This document shows, in pieces, positions 39,406 through 52,300 of a DNA stretch of 64,000 nucleotides (its first letter is position 1; the number at the start of each line of letters is the position of its first letter). The notes below the pieces were generated by a model that made no database searches, was not told the origin of the DNA, and saw only the letters and a program-made list of their open reading frames with translations. The stretch spans positions 310,001 to 374,000 of the forward strand of contig JAHLTZ010000022.1 in assembly GCA_025786725.1 (NCBI GenBank), given 5' to 3'. The DNA comes from Syncephalis fuscata. Its lineage: Eukaryota > Zoopagomycota > Zoopagomycetes > Zoopagales > Piptocephalidaceae. The position numbers and the translations under genes are program-made.

Positions 39406-41343
39406 ATTAGTACTAAAGTAAATAAGTCGATGCCTGTGGTTGTAATGAATGCAATGAAAGAAATAGAAGTTGGCGAGTGAATAAGAATGGAAAGCTACTG
39501 GGTGCGAAAAAAAGGGAACGTGTGGATATTCCCTATATACACATGCAATGTGTGACCGCAAATTATGCCCCAACTTAGCAAGGGCGTAGATTTTACGGCT
39601 TAAATAAGTGTTCTCGATTGATAATACAAGTTTGGATAGTAAGAACGTTTCATTTTTATGGTGAATATACTGCTAGCATGTTTTATAATAACAGAAATTG
39701 TTTTTAATTGATCTTTTAATATACTGAATATATATTCTATGATAATGAGTGTTTTTTGAGTGTAAATAACTTTTATTTTTAGTGTATTTATTCATTTACT
39801 ATCAATATGTTCTATGATGTACCAACATGTTGGGTAGATTGACTTTTATTATTTACACCATTTATTAATCAATTAAACTCGACTGTTTATAAATATTGAC
39901 TGACAGGCTCACATCTCACAATCTACGTCATCGCATTTCCTTTCTCTTTCTTTACACTTGATAGCATATATCCATAGTATTATTGTACACTCTATATATG
40001 CTAACTAGACAGTGTCAGTAGTGACTGCTACTAGTATGTACAAACACTATTTAACATGCCTTGCATTGCTCTTTGTAACTGGCCTTTTTACAAATCACCA
40101 TTACTTCGATCATTGGTATTGGCAGCTTATTTGACACGGTATGTACATTTCTGGCTTGTTTATATGTTATGTTGAGCATATGCTGTAGAAACTTGTTGTA
40201 TGCTTTGTTTTGCTATTGAGCACAATTGCAGATCGCATTGCTGTATTGGCGCTAAACAAGTCTTCAGCGACCATACTTGAAATGCAGCCTACCGCTGTTT
40301 TTAAAATTATCTCCAGTGGCAATCTATAGCAAACCAAAGTATACAACGGATTTGGCAACATATAGTCACTACATTCATTATGTACAATTTCCAATATGAT
40401 AGCTGTGGTATTTATATTTGTTATCACTTTTTTACAAATAAAATGATATATATATTGGTGTTAGTATATAACTTGATGATATATGCATATTGGATAGTAA
40501 ATTTATGACAATAAATCTATGATAACTGACGTCATTCACCAATCAACTCTATTTTTAATAAAACAACTGTTTAGTTTAGCTACTTAAATAGTATTAAGTA
40601 TAATCATTGAAATACCAATATTATTGATATCATGTTATCATTTTAACTAAAACTGTTACATATTTAATTTCTTTTTTTGTTTTATTAATAATCTTACAGC
40701 TATTCTAACATATCTCACAATCAAAAGTATCTATTTTACTCATGTTTATTCAGCTTATGCCTTTAGTTCCATCTAATCAAATGGCCAAATTGTATTTGAC
40801 TCCTACATTATGAGTTCTTAAAGTAAAATTCGTTTAAATTAAAGTCATGTCGTTGTTATGCACAACAAACATAGTTATATTACTTATTAAAATACTGTGA
40901 ATAAATTGATTTCAATAAACAATGTAACATACTATTTGGTTTCTTTGGAATAGTTGAGACCGATCATTGTTGTTGTTGGTTATGTGTAGAAAGACTGATA
41001 GAATATTAATAAAAGCCATATCATTGTGATTCTATGTCATTTCGTCTTTGTTGGTATTGCATCTACGTACAGCATGAATTATTACATTTGAATGGTCTAT
41101 TCTATTTTCTAATTTTCTACTATTGCATTTTAAGCATATCTGTAATGTAAACTCAGTATTAATATAATTATTATAAATGTCGTTTATTAAACAACCACCT
41201 TTCCTATAGCCAATCTGACTAAATAAATGGCATTTTGAACAATTAATATCATAATAACCAATCAGTTAAATAAAAATAATTAACATTTATAACCATTTAT
41301 TTATCTACATTGAATATAATAACACTATTACTATCGCTATTCT
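39406..41343. other. 1.9-kb gene-free, repeat-rich interval
   Basis: No credible gene. Contains a fragment of R1 at about 40,470-40,570 and a copy of R2 at about 40,830-41,260. The remainder is AT-rich. Confidence 0.5.
40830..41260. repeat. Dispersed repeat R2, copy 1
   Basis: Shares a diverged but collinear sequence with 46,428-46,758 and 57,540-57,795. Landmarks common to the copies: TTGTTGTTGGTTATG-like, AGAAAGA.TGA..GAATATTAATA.AAGCCAT, TTTGAATGGTCT, TCTACTATTGCATTT, and (in the first two) GTCGTTTATTAAACA, TATAGCCAATCTGAC and CATTTTGAACAATTAATATC. Non-coding. Confidence 0.75.
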
Positions 41344-42410
41344 CTATCGTTTCCAGTTAGATATTAGCCACATAACAGTCGTAGCAAGTGCTGCTGTAAC
41401 GGCACCCCAAGTTAATCCCCACTGTAGAATATACCATCCAGCACCTTCACTTGCTTCGCTTAAAACTTTGGCATTATTTGCAAAAATACAATTGGCCTCA
41501 TCGATAACAGCATCAATCTCGGATTCGGTTAGTTCTAGATCATCTAGACGACGCTTTAACTCCACGCGAAGCTTCTTGCGCTGAATAGGACGTTCTTGTC
41601 GCCAATCTTCAGTATCTTCCGTTGTAATATTTGCAGGATAAAAGTCAAATATTTGTTGACCATTAAGTATAAGTTCTGAATGAAGAATAGAATGAGGTAA
41701 TTCTGGCTTTAATTCGTCTGAAGGTTCAAAAAATAATAGGTGTTTAATTAAACGAGATCGAAGGATTTGCCCACCTGCTGTAATAGCCGAATACCTAAGT
41801 AAAAATTAACAAATAATTTATCTAAATTCAACTGTTTATCCACTTACATTGTGTAAGCATACGCTAATAATCTAATGGGATCATTTGCTGCTGTATCGGC
41901 AATATGAATCTAACATTAAATGATTAAATATTATTATATTACCATCAAAAAGTAACGCACCTTATAAACCTTGGCTGCTGGGCTCATGCTTTCCCCGGCC
42001 AGTTTAAGTGCTTGTCTAGCAACCTCAACTTCAGTCGATTGTGTCTTAGATGATGTCGTATTAGATTGTAATAAAGACTGAGCATCTTCTTTATAATAAA
42101 ACTCTATATCGGCTTCAAACGACGCTGTTCGAGCCAACTCTGGCATCCAAACATCCGCTAGTAGCTTTTGTACACGAGCTAAATTATTATCTTTATTAAT
42201 CTTGGCATGATTAGTTTGCAGTATAGTTTGCCAGGCTTCTTCAAATGATTGATAAACGGCCCAGAAATCACGTAAAAGCTTGCGATAAAGACGGGCATCT
42301 CGTAGTGCCGTCACCGAGCGTATTTGTGCTAGCTTATCTGTCTTCGCATGCCCCGATTTTGTGGCTTCAAGGATTCGAGCGGTTAAACGCTGTGATTCTT
42401 GAGTCGACAT
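41344..42410 (-). CDS. Heme oxygenase with C-terminal membrane anchor
   Basis: Heme oxygenase family: opens heme to biliverdin, CO and iron at the ER membrane. The N-terminus MSTQESQRLTARILEATKSGHAKTDKLAQI carries the proximal His (SGH). Next come LYRKLLRDFWAVYQSFEEAWQTIL, then LLAYAYTMYSAITAGGQILRSRLIKHLLFF, equivalent to the YxRYLGDLSGGQ helix that lines the heme pocket (here TAGGQ). A later segment, DFYPANITTEDTEDWRQERPIQRKKLRVELKRRLDDLELTESEIDAVIDEANCIF, is typical. The tail GAGWYILQWGLTWGAVTAALATTVMWLISNWKR is a tail anchor. Start at 42,410 preferred to an upstream in-frame ATG at 42,434. Divergent from the ZIP gene. Confidence 0.82.
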
Positions 42411-42526
42411 TTTAGAAAGTGAATACGTAAACACAGAAAAGTAGATAGAAATTGCTGACCGTTTCTCATTACAAACTACGCTTTATTTCATTTCTACCGC
42501 TTTTAAATACCAAGTTATAATTCAAG

Positions 42527-43902
42527 ATGAAAAGACTCAACCAACTTAAAAGCCGTAAACTATTATTAACATTACTACTTAGTGTTGTAGTCTTACTTTG
42601 TATTGCTACAACAAACACTTTCAATACCAATTCTTTGTTTGTTCTTGCTAAAGACGACTTGAAAAGTGACGCGCCTAGTCATAGTCATGTAGACCATCAT
42701 AAACACAACCACGACCATAACATGAACATAAACATGAACACGACCATGAACATGGACATGACCACAGCCATGAGCATAGCCATGAACATAGCCATGATCA
42801 TATCCATCAACATGATCATAGACATACTAGTTCACCTAGTCAGCTCGCCATTCTACATGCCTTCTTTCCAAAAGATCCAGCTTATGCAGCTTTAACTGCT
42901 ACTGCTTATGTATCATTGGCCCCCATTGCCGTTTTGCTGTTTATTCCCAATGAGACTAGTGAAGCGACACTTAATATATTAGTGTCGTTTGCTGTGGGTA
43001 GTTTATTAGGCGACGTGTTTTTACATTTATTGCCACATGCATTTGCGCCCCATTCACATGAACACGAACATGAACACGAACATGAACACAGCCATGAACA
43101 TGGACATAAGCACGAACATAGCCATGACAACCATGATCATGATCATACACGTGGTTTATACATTGGTCTAGCTGTTCTAGGTGGATTTATGACATTCTTT
43201 AGTATTGATCGTGGTATGCGTCTACTTAGTGGTTCATCAGAAGGTGGTCATAGTCATAGTCATCATCATTCTTCTGAAGATGAAAAAAGCCAAGGTCATA
43301 GTTCAGCTGTGGCTTCAAGCGATAATAACAATAATAGCACAGGACGTAAACGTAAATCAAATAAATCGACATCAGCCAATGGATCATCAACTAACAGTGA
43401 AGTGTCAAAAAACACAGCTGCTTCATTTTCATTACAATTAAGCGCATATCTTAATCTACTTGCTGATGCTACACACAATTTTACTGATGGATTGGCTATG
43501 GCAGCAGCATTCTACGCTTCTCGTTCACTTGGGTTACAACAGCAGTAGCCTGCTTTTTCCATGAAATCCCACATGAAATTGGTGATTATGCTATTCTGTT
43601 GCGTAGTGGATTTGGTAGATTCCGTGCGGCCGCTGCACAAGCTATTACTGCTCTTGGGCATTTGCCGGCACTGCTGTTGGTATTTGGCTAAAGTCGGGTG
43701 CACATCATGATAATGCCGCTAAAGAAACGATGTTGACTTGGTTATGCCATTCACAGCCGGTGGATTTATCTACGTGGCAACAGTAGGTGTGGTACCGGAG
43801 TTACTAGCTGCACGCGGAGTTACACTTCGACACTCTATAATGCAAGTCATTGCCATGTCGATTGGCGTAGCATTAATGACACTAATTGCTCTTAACGAAT
43901 AG
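42527..43902 (+). CDS. ZIP zinc transporter (SLC39A7/KE4-like), frame broken four times
   Basis: ZIP-family transporter of the LIV-1/KE4 type, moving zinc from ER/Golgi to the cytosol. Signal-anchor at the start ([20 protein letters not shown]), a His-rich luminal stretch, membrane segments, a His-rich loop ([20 protein letters not shown]), the TM4 metal site [16 protein letters not shown] and the TM5 site [15 protein letters not shown], and a normal C-terminus ending LIALNE. One base appears missing at about 42,720, 43,531, 43,657 and 43,740. Between breaks the protein is fully conserved. Three breaks follow CTTGG. Consensus errors are the simplest cause; a young pseudogene or an unusual decoding event cannot be excluded. 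Confidence 0.85.
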
Positions 43903-43971
43903 TTGGTTATCATTACATGTGTCTATAGACACCAATAAACCATTTTAAATAGTAGCAATTTATTTATAAAT

Positions 43972-45727
43972 TTAATCAAAGTAATTTTTAGTTTTTTCAT
44001 AAACAGTGTATGAAATACCCACAGCCGGTACCACCTAAATAAATAAATAATAAAAATAATTCATTAATATTATTAACAGATTAACAAATAAATACACTTT
44101 AAACCTACCTTAACTAATGTAGGTACTAAACCTTTATAAAATCCACGAATACCTTCACGTTGTAGTGTAACGCGTACAACATCAAATGCACCGCTATAAG
44201 TTCTTGGATGGCCCGGTGTGCCTTGTGCTTGTAGACGAGTACGTACTAGAGAAAGTGGATAGACGGCCACTGCACCGGTTGTGCCGGAAATCATACCACA
44301 AATTAACGTACCCAATACTGAGGTTCAAACGGTTCATTAGCTGGCATCTTCGCTTGGCCACGTTTAATATAGGCAGTTTTTAACGTTTCAAAGCAAGCTA
44401 GATCGATAGCGGCAAATGGAAATACACCAACGAGCGATGGTACAACACCGCGGTAATAGGCGCGGAGGCCAGCTTCACGCCACATCTCACCAGCTACACG
44501 AAGCATAACGTTTGAGGATACAACGCCGGAAGAGGCGCTGACTCCAGAACTTGCCATCATTCTAGTCTTTAATGTTTCTAGTGGATAAATTGAGCCTTGT
44601 GAAATAACACCCGCTGTACCACCCGCCATAAATTTACTGATTAAACCGAGCTCAACGGGTGTACCATCGCTATTAAATTGGCCTGCGCCAAAGAGTCGTT
44701 TACAGCGATCATAAGTAAGAAATTTAATACCCGTTTCAGGAGCAATCTTGAGTACATTCAAACCATTGCCACGGAAAAAGTTACGAATGCCGCCTGACGT
44801 GTAGAGTTCACGTATACCATTAACGAGTGGATTGCCTTGTCCTGGTTGTGGTCGATGTGTTTGCAGGTAAATCTTCAATCGATCAAGGGGTGCTGTTGTT
44901 GTTCGTGATATGGTACCAGCAGTGGCACCGGCAATTAAATGGGTCCATACGCTTTTGGTGGCGACATCTGAAGTAATAATCACTTCACCATCGCTAGTAA
45001 TTTGGGCCATGCTGCGTAAATGTCGGTAAATGTTGCTTAAATTGATTTCACGGGGAAGGAATACAAGAAAATTACGCCATTCATCAAATTGAATACTGCC
45101 ATCACCGTTTGTATCAAGTAGACGCATAAACCGATCAACATCCGCGTCACTTACGGTAATGCCCGCTCGTTGAAGGCTTTCCTTTAACTCGTTCGATTGC
45201 AGCGCTTCATCGTGGCTAACATCCATTTCATCAAATATTTGCCGTAAAGCGCGCTCCTTGCGTTCAATAAACGCACGAAACTCGTCATAATCAATAATAC
45301 CGTCTTTTGTGCGATCAGCTACGCGAATAAGTTCGGATGCGGCAAATGCGCCATAGGATTGCCCGGTAATTTCACCAACGCCTTCTTCAATGTCTATTGG
45401 TCGTAAAAAGCCCGATCGACTTATATCCATACGTTCAAATAAAGCACGTATACGCTTTTCTCGTTCATAAGGTGTCTCGGCGTCTTTACGAGCTAAGGTC
45501 GAGATAGTTTTGGGTGAAACTTTAATGGCATTACTACTGTCGCCGTCATTGCCATCAGCAGTAGCCACCGGTTCGGACTTTTCGTCTTGTAATTTTGCAG
45601 TTAACCGTGTGCGCGCCAAGCCAGTTGCCGCGGCGGCGATATCTGCTGAAGATGACTCGGCCGTCACGACTTTTTCCTTGTTTTTATTTGAGCCTGAAGA
45701 AAACCACGGCACAGAAAAAGAAACCAT
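43972..45727 (-). CDS. SAL1: Ca2+-regulated mitochondrial carrier (SCaMC/Sal1-type ATP-Mg/Pi carrier)
   Basis: Exchanges ATP-Mg for phosphate across the inner mitochondrial membrane under calcium control. The N-terminal half has EF-hands: ALFERMDISRSGFLRPIDIEEG, DRTKDGIIDYDEFRAFI, IFDEMDVSHDEALQSNELKE and LLDTNGDGSIQFDEWRNFL. Three carrier repeats follow, with PLDRLKIYLQ, PLETLKTRM and PLSLVRTRLQAQ motifs. The last exon ends VVPAVGISYTVYEKTKNYFD. A one-base frame break lies at about 44,322-44,326, between FEP and SVLGTLICGMISG, in a conserved region; it is probably a consensus error. Start at MVSFSVPWF (45,727). Confidence 0.92.
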
Positions 45728-48132
45728 GTTTACAGATCTAATGAAATCTAATATAAAACGTTGTTGAAATAAAAAAAAGCTATAAGCGAGTACGTACACT
45801 TCAACGAAAGTACAACGTCGAATATTGGAAAAGAAAACTTCAATTGCGACAAATTTGTCAATGCTATCTATCTATGTTCTATATATACATATTTATTCTA
45901 TACATGTAAACTGTAATACGATTGGACCCTTCATTTTCTCTTTCTCTCTTTTTCTGTGTGCGTCTGTGTGTGTGTGTGTGTCTATCTATCTCTGTATCTA
46001 TCTTGCTTTAATTTCATTGGAGCAATGGAAGGAGCAAATAAACGCCCAAGTGCATTGCAAAGGTTGAATAGCGTTGCCACAGGTAATAATATTATCAATG
46101 ATATCATTTACAACTTGTATATTACGTAGTATTTATCAATGCATGAGTCAGAATAGGCCTTTACAAATTGTTATTTATTAAATTTAGTGGATCGTATTTT
46201 GATAGTACAAAGTGTATTGGTTAAGTTGTACTTTGCATCTCTCAAGGCAATAAATCTTTTTACGCAATTGATTGTAATGATTTGCTTAGATTGCTTTGTG
46301 TTCAAACCATCATTCATAGTAAACATTAACATAATATTGTTGTCCATTATCGTTTTCATAAAGTAAAATAGATTAATTGTAACAAAACATTGTATCAGTA
46401 GATGATATTTTAAACATTTAAATAAAAATGTAACATACTATTTGATTTCATTGAAACATTTGAGGCCAATTGTTGTTGTTGGCCATGCATAGGAAAATTG
46501 ATTGAATGTTAATAGAAGCCATTGATTGCAATTCCATGCCATTGTGCATGTGTTGTTGCATCTATGTACATCATTGATTATTGCATTTGAATGGTCTCTT
46601 CTATTTTCCAATTTTCTACTATTGCATTTTGGATATATTTGTAATGTAAGGCCAAGATTAATATAATTATTATAAAAGTCGTTTATTAAACAGTTACTTC
46701 CCTTATAGCCAATCTGACTAAATAAATGACATTTTGAACAATTAATATCATAATGACAATGTATATATTAAAGCAATAATGATGATAATTAATTAATTAA
46801 ATTATTTATTAATAATTACACATGAATTAATTAATGTTGGATGTAATATTATACATGTTATAGTAATGGATAGTGTTTAATTGTATTTAAAAGTGAAGGG
46901 GTGAAATGGATAAATGAAAATGTAAGAGTCAAAATACAATAGCTTCCTTTACTTAATAGTTAATAAATAGACTCATGTAATTCAGTGTCAAAAGATCAAA
47001 ATTGACATTCTTTACTTGATTGAACTACACATTGTTGTTCTACTAAACAAGGAACTGAATGGTGAGTGACATTAAGTATCGAATTATAATGCTTGAATAC
47101 TTTACAACAACAATAATATGGATCAACATTTATTTATTGCTACCATTTATCTATTTATTATATTTTATTGTAAGTAGCATGAAATAGTATAACATCATTA
47201 ACACTGACATCAGATATTGAAAATTGTGCTGTTTAATTGAAGTTGTCACATATTACTTTTGCTGTACATTGCGAATCATGTTCTTTCCACATCTAATCTT
47301 ATTAAAAGATTGCTTATTCAGCTTAATTGCTTAAACGTTTTTTATTTTTATTAATTTCAACAAAATGTTTATTTGATATAACAGCAATATTATAGGACTA
47401 TTGCATAATTGATTAATAAATAGCTGTTAATAATAATAAAGTTATAGCATATTTATGTTTATACAATATCACTTTGTTATAAATAGACTAAATAACTATT
47501 ATCTATTGGCTAGGCATTGTTAAATGTATATAGCAGATTATTATTACAATAGAAATATAAAGCCATTGTATTGATTAAAGGATCTAAAAATAAACCATTG
47601 TTACTACCTTGCTTGCATTATTATAATGTTGTGATGGTATGACTAAAAACGCATTGTATTCTGAGTGTTAGGCAAGTGTTAATAGGCATCAGTAATTAAC
47701 GGTATGGAATAACCCCAGGATAAGGTGTTGCTTGGCCATCTAATTTGCAATTTAAAAATTAGAAACATAACAATATAAGTCTCGTTTTTATAAAATGTAT
47801 AAACTATTACCTTTAAATAGCGAAAATCGTAATAAAGATTAAAAGTAAACAGGTTGTGCATGTGATTAACACCAAGTGCGATAACTGTTGAAGCAGATGA
47901 ATACATTTAAACTGGATAACATTGCAGCCAATAATAGAATATTGTTTAATGGAAAATTAATGGCTATAATAAGGTAATAGCAAATTGAGTAGACAAATAA
48001 ACAGTTTGTTTGGTTCATTAATTGCAAATAGTAATAATTTTGATTTTAACAAATAAAATGTTGCTGTTTTATTTGGTACCATAAGCTGCGTTTTATTAGC
48101 TTACAGTACTTTTAATTCCAAATCAAAACACT
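45728..48132. other. 2.4-kb gene-free interval with R2 copy
   Basis: Promoter side of the carrier, then repeat-rich AT DNA. (TG)n at about 45,956-45,981. R2 copy 2 at 46,428-46,758. I see no gene between 46.8 and 48.1 kb. Confidence 0.5.
46428..46758. repeat. Dispersed repeat R2, copy 2
   Basis: Collinear with 40,917-41,260, with scattered substitutions, from GTAACATACTATTTG to AACAATTAATATCATAAT. Non-coding; copies are spread between genes in the same orientation. Confidence 0.75.
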
Positions 48133-49940
48133 TTAGGCTTGCTTTTGTTTCTTCTGCTTAAGACGCAGTATACCAAATCCATATCTCACGACAGAAACAA
48201 ACAGATAGATTGATGTAGCAACAATTAAAAGTATAAAGGCGTATAGATCATAGTTGCCGGCTTTCCACCATGGCATGCGGAAATCCGCACTTTCGTGTGC
48301 TAGAATAGCACCGGGGATGGCGGCCAGCTCAACAAGATCAGCACCACGATTGTGATCACGATTAGCCATATGAAACATACGCTGAAGACGGTTAATGTTG
48401 GTACGGATCTCTTTAGCTTCCTCTGATCCAGGTGACAGTAGTCGATGGAAGGCATCGCTCAAAGTGTCATGGCTAATCTCCTTCTTAGACAGCCATAAAC
48501 CTGCTTTGTGTTTGGACATTTTGTTTGCATTGATTGTTTGATCACCAAAGCCTGGAAGGCCAAGAACTGGCACTCCAGCGTAAAGTGTTTCGTAAATAGA
48601 GCTAATGCCGCAGTGTGTAACAAACAGCTGAGTAGATGGATGCGCTAATACAGCACGCTGTGGTGCATTATCAAGCAGACGAATTACTGGATGCTTTCCA
48701 GAACGCATATCCTCAACACTATGGTCAACACCATCAATGGTAATTGTTTGCGGTATTGATTCTTTGTTATCAGCTGTCCGCATTAATCCCCAGATAACAC
48801 CGTCAAGCAGACCATCTCTATGAGCAACAAGCAATGAATAAAGTATTTTTGAAACACGATGAATTGGCAAAACAGAGGCAGTCCCAAATCCTACATAAAC
48901 GGTGCGTTTATGGGTATCCAAGAATTCGGCAAGCTCGTCAGGCAGTGCTTCAACGGCATTTGATATGTGCGGACCAATCATAAATGTGTTGGATGGCAAA
49001 GGTCGAGGAGTCTACACAGAACATTGTTAGAAATTATTAAAAGCGCAATCGTGCCATTACCTCAAAGCCAATAAAGTTATTAACCAATATAAATCCGTGT
49101 CGCCAAAGATCCGTGAATCCACTGTATGGTGTAATACCCGCCTTGGACATTGTAGCCTCTCTCTTTTTCAAAATCTCTTTTGCAGCAAAAAATACTTTTC
49201 CAGGGAAGATAATTTTGTCGTATAGACGATCAATAAATCCTACATTCTCATATGTGGGTGGCATATGTTGCATGCTGTTTGGTATATAAGGTTGCGCCGC
49301 ATGGCCTAGATATTACATTGTTACATATAATTACATTCTTTCTAATACACTTACCATTTGTTCCCAACATATGCATGGTAATGACAAACGGACAGCCAAC
49401 ATCGTGTGCAGCATCAACACAAGCAGGACTGCTAAAGTCGCATATGATCACGTCAGCCGAGTTGTCACGAATCCATTGACGATAGAATTGAACATTTTCA
49501 ACGTAGTTTTCTATGATTATGTCAAGCACCCAATTAATTAAGTCCGTTAATTTCATTTCTTCATCGGAAAATAAAGCCTGACGAGACATTTCTAAAAACA
49601 TAGCTTTATCCATTGGATTGGCGCCCATATCTACAGGACGTAACATAGGATGGTCCTTCAGCCACGAAGACAACGTATCGTTGTAGCCGGCAAATGCTAC
49701 TTTATGGCCGCGTGCAGCCAGGATATTGCCTATAGATAGCTGGGGCACTGCATGGGACTTGGTGCCTATCGCAGTGCTAATAAGAACATTCAACGGACGG
49801 CTGCCGAAGCTGGCGGGTGTTGGCCCAGAAGTATTCTGTTTGGTTGGTGCATTTGCGCTTTTAGCGGATATATACGTTGACTTAGAACACAATATGCAAC
49901 TAAGTGCAAGAAAACAAAATAGCAACTTTTTACAAAGCAT
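48133..49940 (-). CDS. UDP-glycosyltransferase (GT1), ER membrane type
   Basis: Family-1 glycosyltransferase with an N-terminal signal peptide (MLCKKLLFCFLALSCILCSKS, start at 49,940) and a C-terminal membrane anchor (LYAFILLIVATSIYLFVSVV) followed by a Lys-rich cytosolic tail KQKKQKQA. N-terminal acceptor domain: NVLISTAIGTKSHAVPQLSIGNILAARGHKVAFAG. C-terminal donor domain: TVYVGFGTASVLP, LDNAPQRAVLAHPSTQLFVTHCGISSIYETLYAGVPVLGLPGFGDQTINA, the UGT signature with the HCG (instead of HGG) and the D-Q pair. Resembles animal and early-fungal membrane UGTs; acceptor unknown. Confidence 0.88.
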
Positions 49941-51424
49941 ATTGCAGTAACCAACGAATAAACAGTAAAAAGAGAAGTTGGGCTCAATTCCTTGATAATC
50001 CATTCCTTTTCAAAGGCAATGTTCACTCTGGTAAACCTCGTGTTTATCGTTACACCAACGTCGGCATAACATGTACGGTTGCAACGTCATGCTGATGATG
50101 AGTCAATATGAATAATCTATTAGTGTAAAAATATGCTATAATATGGTACAATATTTAATATCACGAATGCCCGTATTTTATTGTATCTAAAGCGTAAAGT
50201 AATTTTATAGCTAATTGAATATAAGAGTATATATATTAATGAATGTTATACCAAAAATCATCAATAAAATTTTGTAATTAAGTGACGTAACCTTTGACGT
50301 TACACTATCCACATTCATTGATATGACAGTTGTCAAAATAAAATGATTACATATAAAAACAATATAATCGTAATTACTATTTTTGTAATTAAATCATTAT
50401 ATTGCAACCACTGTGCTTAACTATTTATTAAATGAAATATCAGTATTAGCATTTATAAACCTAAAATACAGTAGGTTATTTTCTGACCTTGATAATTAAA
50501 CAAAAATACAAGTTACTATTGTTTAAATTGCATAATTCAACGAAGTTCAGTTTAAGCCTCGTTGTACTTAAATTAAGCTTTTCTCGTCAGGCTTCTTTGC
50601 CTGACTCTCCATTTTAATTGCTGACAGCATTACAAATACTTAATGCTGCCGGCCAAACATTAAATAAACAACTTTTTCTACTTCCAATTACTTTTAGCTT
50701 ATTTTCAGGTTTACACAGTTGAGACTTTTGTTTAAATTATTGAATAAAGCTATTTATTGCTAATAAGAGTTGTTAGCTATTAAATTAATAAATTTTATTA
50801 ATTTTATTAATTAACAATTGACTAAGCTACCTCTGTTACTCTCTCTCTTTTCTATTCAGGTTGCTTAGTAAAGCTTACAAGATCATAAACCGTGATTTTG
50901 TAACAATATGTTTCAATATAATTTACTCAGTCTACTCATTAAATTATATGAACTATACCTTTAACATTGCTTTATATGATTTCTTACCGTACATTTGTTA
51001 TTTTATATACGATTCTAGACTTATTTACCCTTCCTTTATCCAATGCTATTTTTATTTTTGTTCTAACTGTATTATTAATAAATGTCCATTAATATCGGTC
51101 ATCTGCTCATGCATACATGCTTAATAACTTTAACATTGCTAATCTCGCTCAATATTGCATATTTATTATAATGTTTATCATCTTATTGTATATTGGCTAT
51201 ACGCTGTCTATAGTCGTTGTCGGTATGGCTCCGACTCTTTTATTAATAAAAATAAACTTATCGCACCTAGTTTGTTCACTGAGTTATATTGGTAGAACAA
51301 ACAACATGAATATGAACGGAGTTATGTTTTATTAAGAATATTTATAAATAAACTAGATCATGTCAATTAGTTATGATTTTAATGTTGATCAAGCAAAATG
51401 ACGGGTATACATAGTAATAATACA

Positions 51425-52300
51425 TACCGTGATGATATATGCATATTGGATAATAAATCTACAATGATGGGTATTTGATGATTGATGTCACTTACCACCC
51501 ATCATGTTCAACAGATTAAATGTTATTAAAATATTCGGGAGAGTCGTGGTGGCCTAAACAGTCAAAGCGTCTTCCCTTAGTAGGAAAGTGTTGGTTCGCC
51601 TAGTTCGAATCTTGTTTTTAGAAAATGCGTGATGAATCCTTCCGTAGAAGAAATGGTCGATATTCCAACACGTGAGGAGAGCCACCAACGGTTTCAGTTG
51701 TAGATGGCAGGTTCTGCGTTGCGCGCGAATAGGTTCGAAATGAACCGTCTATTCTCCTAGGGTGGCAGGCAAATGCTGCAAATGCACGGTTAGGTCCTAC
51801 GGACCGTTGTCTCACTCAAGCTAATAAATCCGAACTTGAATGTTATTAAAATAGTCATTTAATCACAAATCATACTACAATAATTGATAAATTTAATTAG
51901 ATTGTATAATAATGTCAAATGCCACACAATATTTTATATGATGCTGCAGTTTATTTAGCCAATTAACAAGTACTAAAAGTTAAAAGCTAAAAATGAAATA
52001 GTACATAGCATGTATATATTAGTGCAACAACAACAATTGCGGAATGACATATAATTGCAATCATATGAAATTTATCAATATTTAATCAATATTTCTATCG
52101 TGGCCAGTAACGACAGCAATAATCAATCTTAAACGTTTCAATGAAATTAAATAGTATGTTACATTTTTTATTTAAATCAATTTATTAACAACATTTTAAT
52201 AGAAAGTAATATAGTTGTGATGTGCATAACCACACGAATTCAATTGGAATAAATCTACTTTGTGGACTCAAATGTGAGAGTCAAAGTAAAAATGACTTGA
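51425..52300. repeat. Dispersed repeat R1, copy split by a SINE
   Basis: Homologous to 18,180-18,735; parts also at 33,095-33,200 (inverted) and 40,470-40,570. The element at 51,534-51,838 interrupts it exactly where the other copy is continuous. Confidence 0.7.
51534..51838 (+). mobile_element. tRNA-derived SINE, family 2 (tRNA-Ser/Leu-like head)
   Basis: A 305-bp insertion flanked by a 15-bp direct repeat AATGTTATTAAAATA (51,519-51,533 and 51,839-51,853). The head resembles a class-II tRNA (GTCGTGGTGGCC..., box-B-like AGTTCGAATC at about 51,603-51,612). The matching position in the R1 copy at 18.2 kb is empty. Long target duplication plus pol III-type head are SINE hallmarks. The head is degenerate, so it is not a functional tRNA. 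Confidence 0.75.

Noticed and set aside
39406-39573. Longer N-terminus for the Ync13-like protein
   Set aside because: The extra 56 residues are Tyr/His/Phe-rich, leader-like, and precede a better start at 39,405.
50586-50606. Short perfect hairpin as a bacterial-type terminator
   Set aside because: The organism is eukaryotic and no gene ends nearby; a chance or repeat-derived palindrome is likelier.
50861-51335. Open frames of 70-90 codons
   Set aside because: Very AT-rich (Ile/Tyr/Phe/Asn), inside repeat-rich DNA, no domain.
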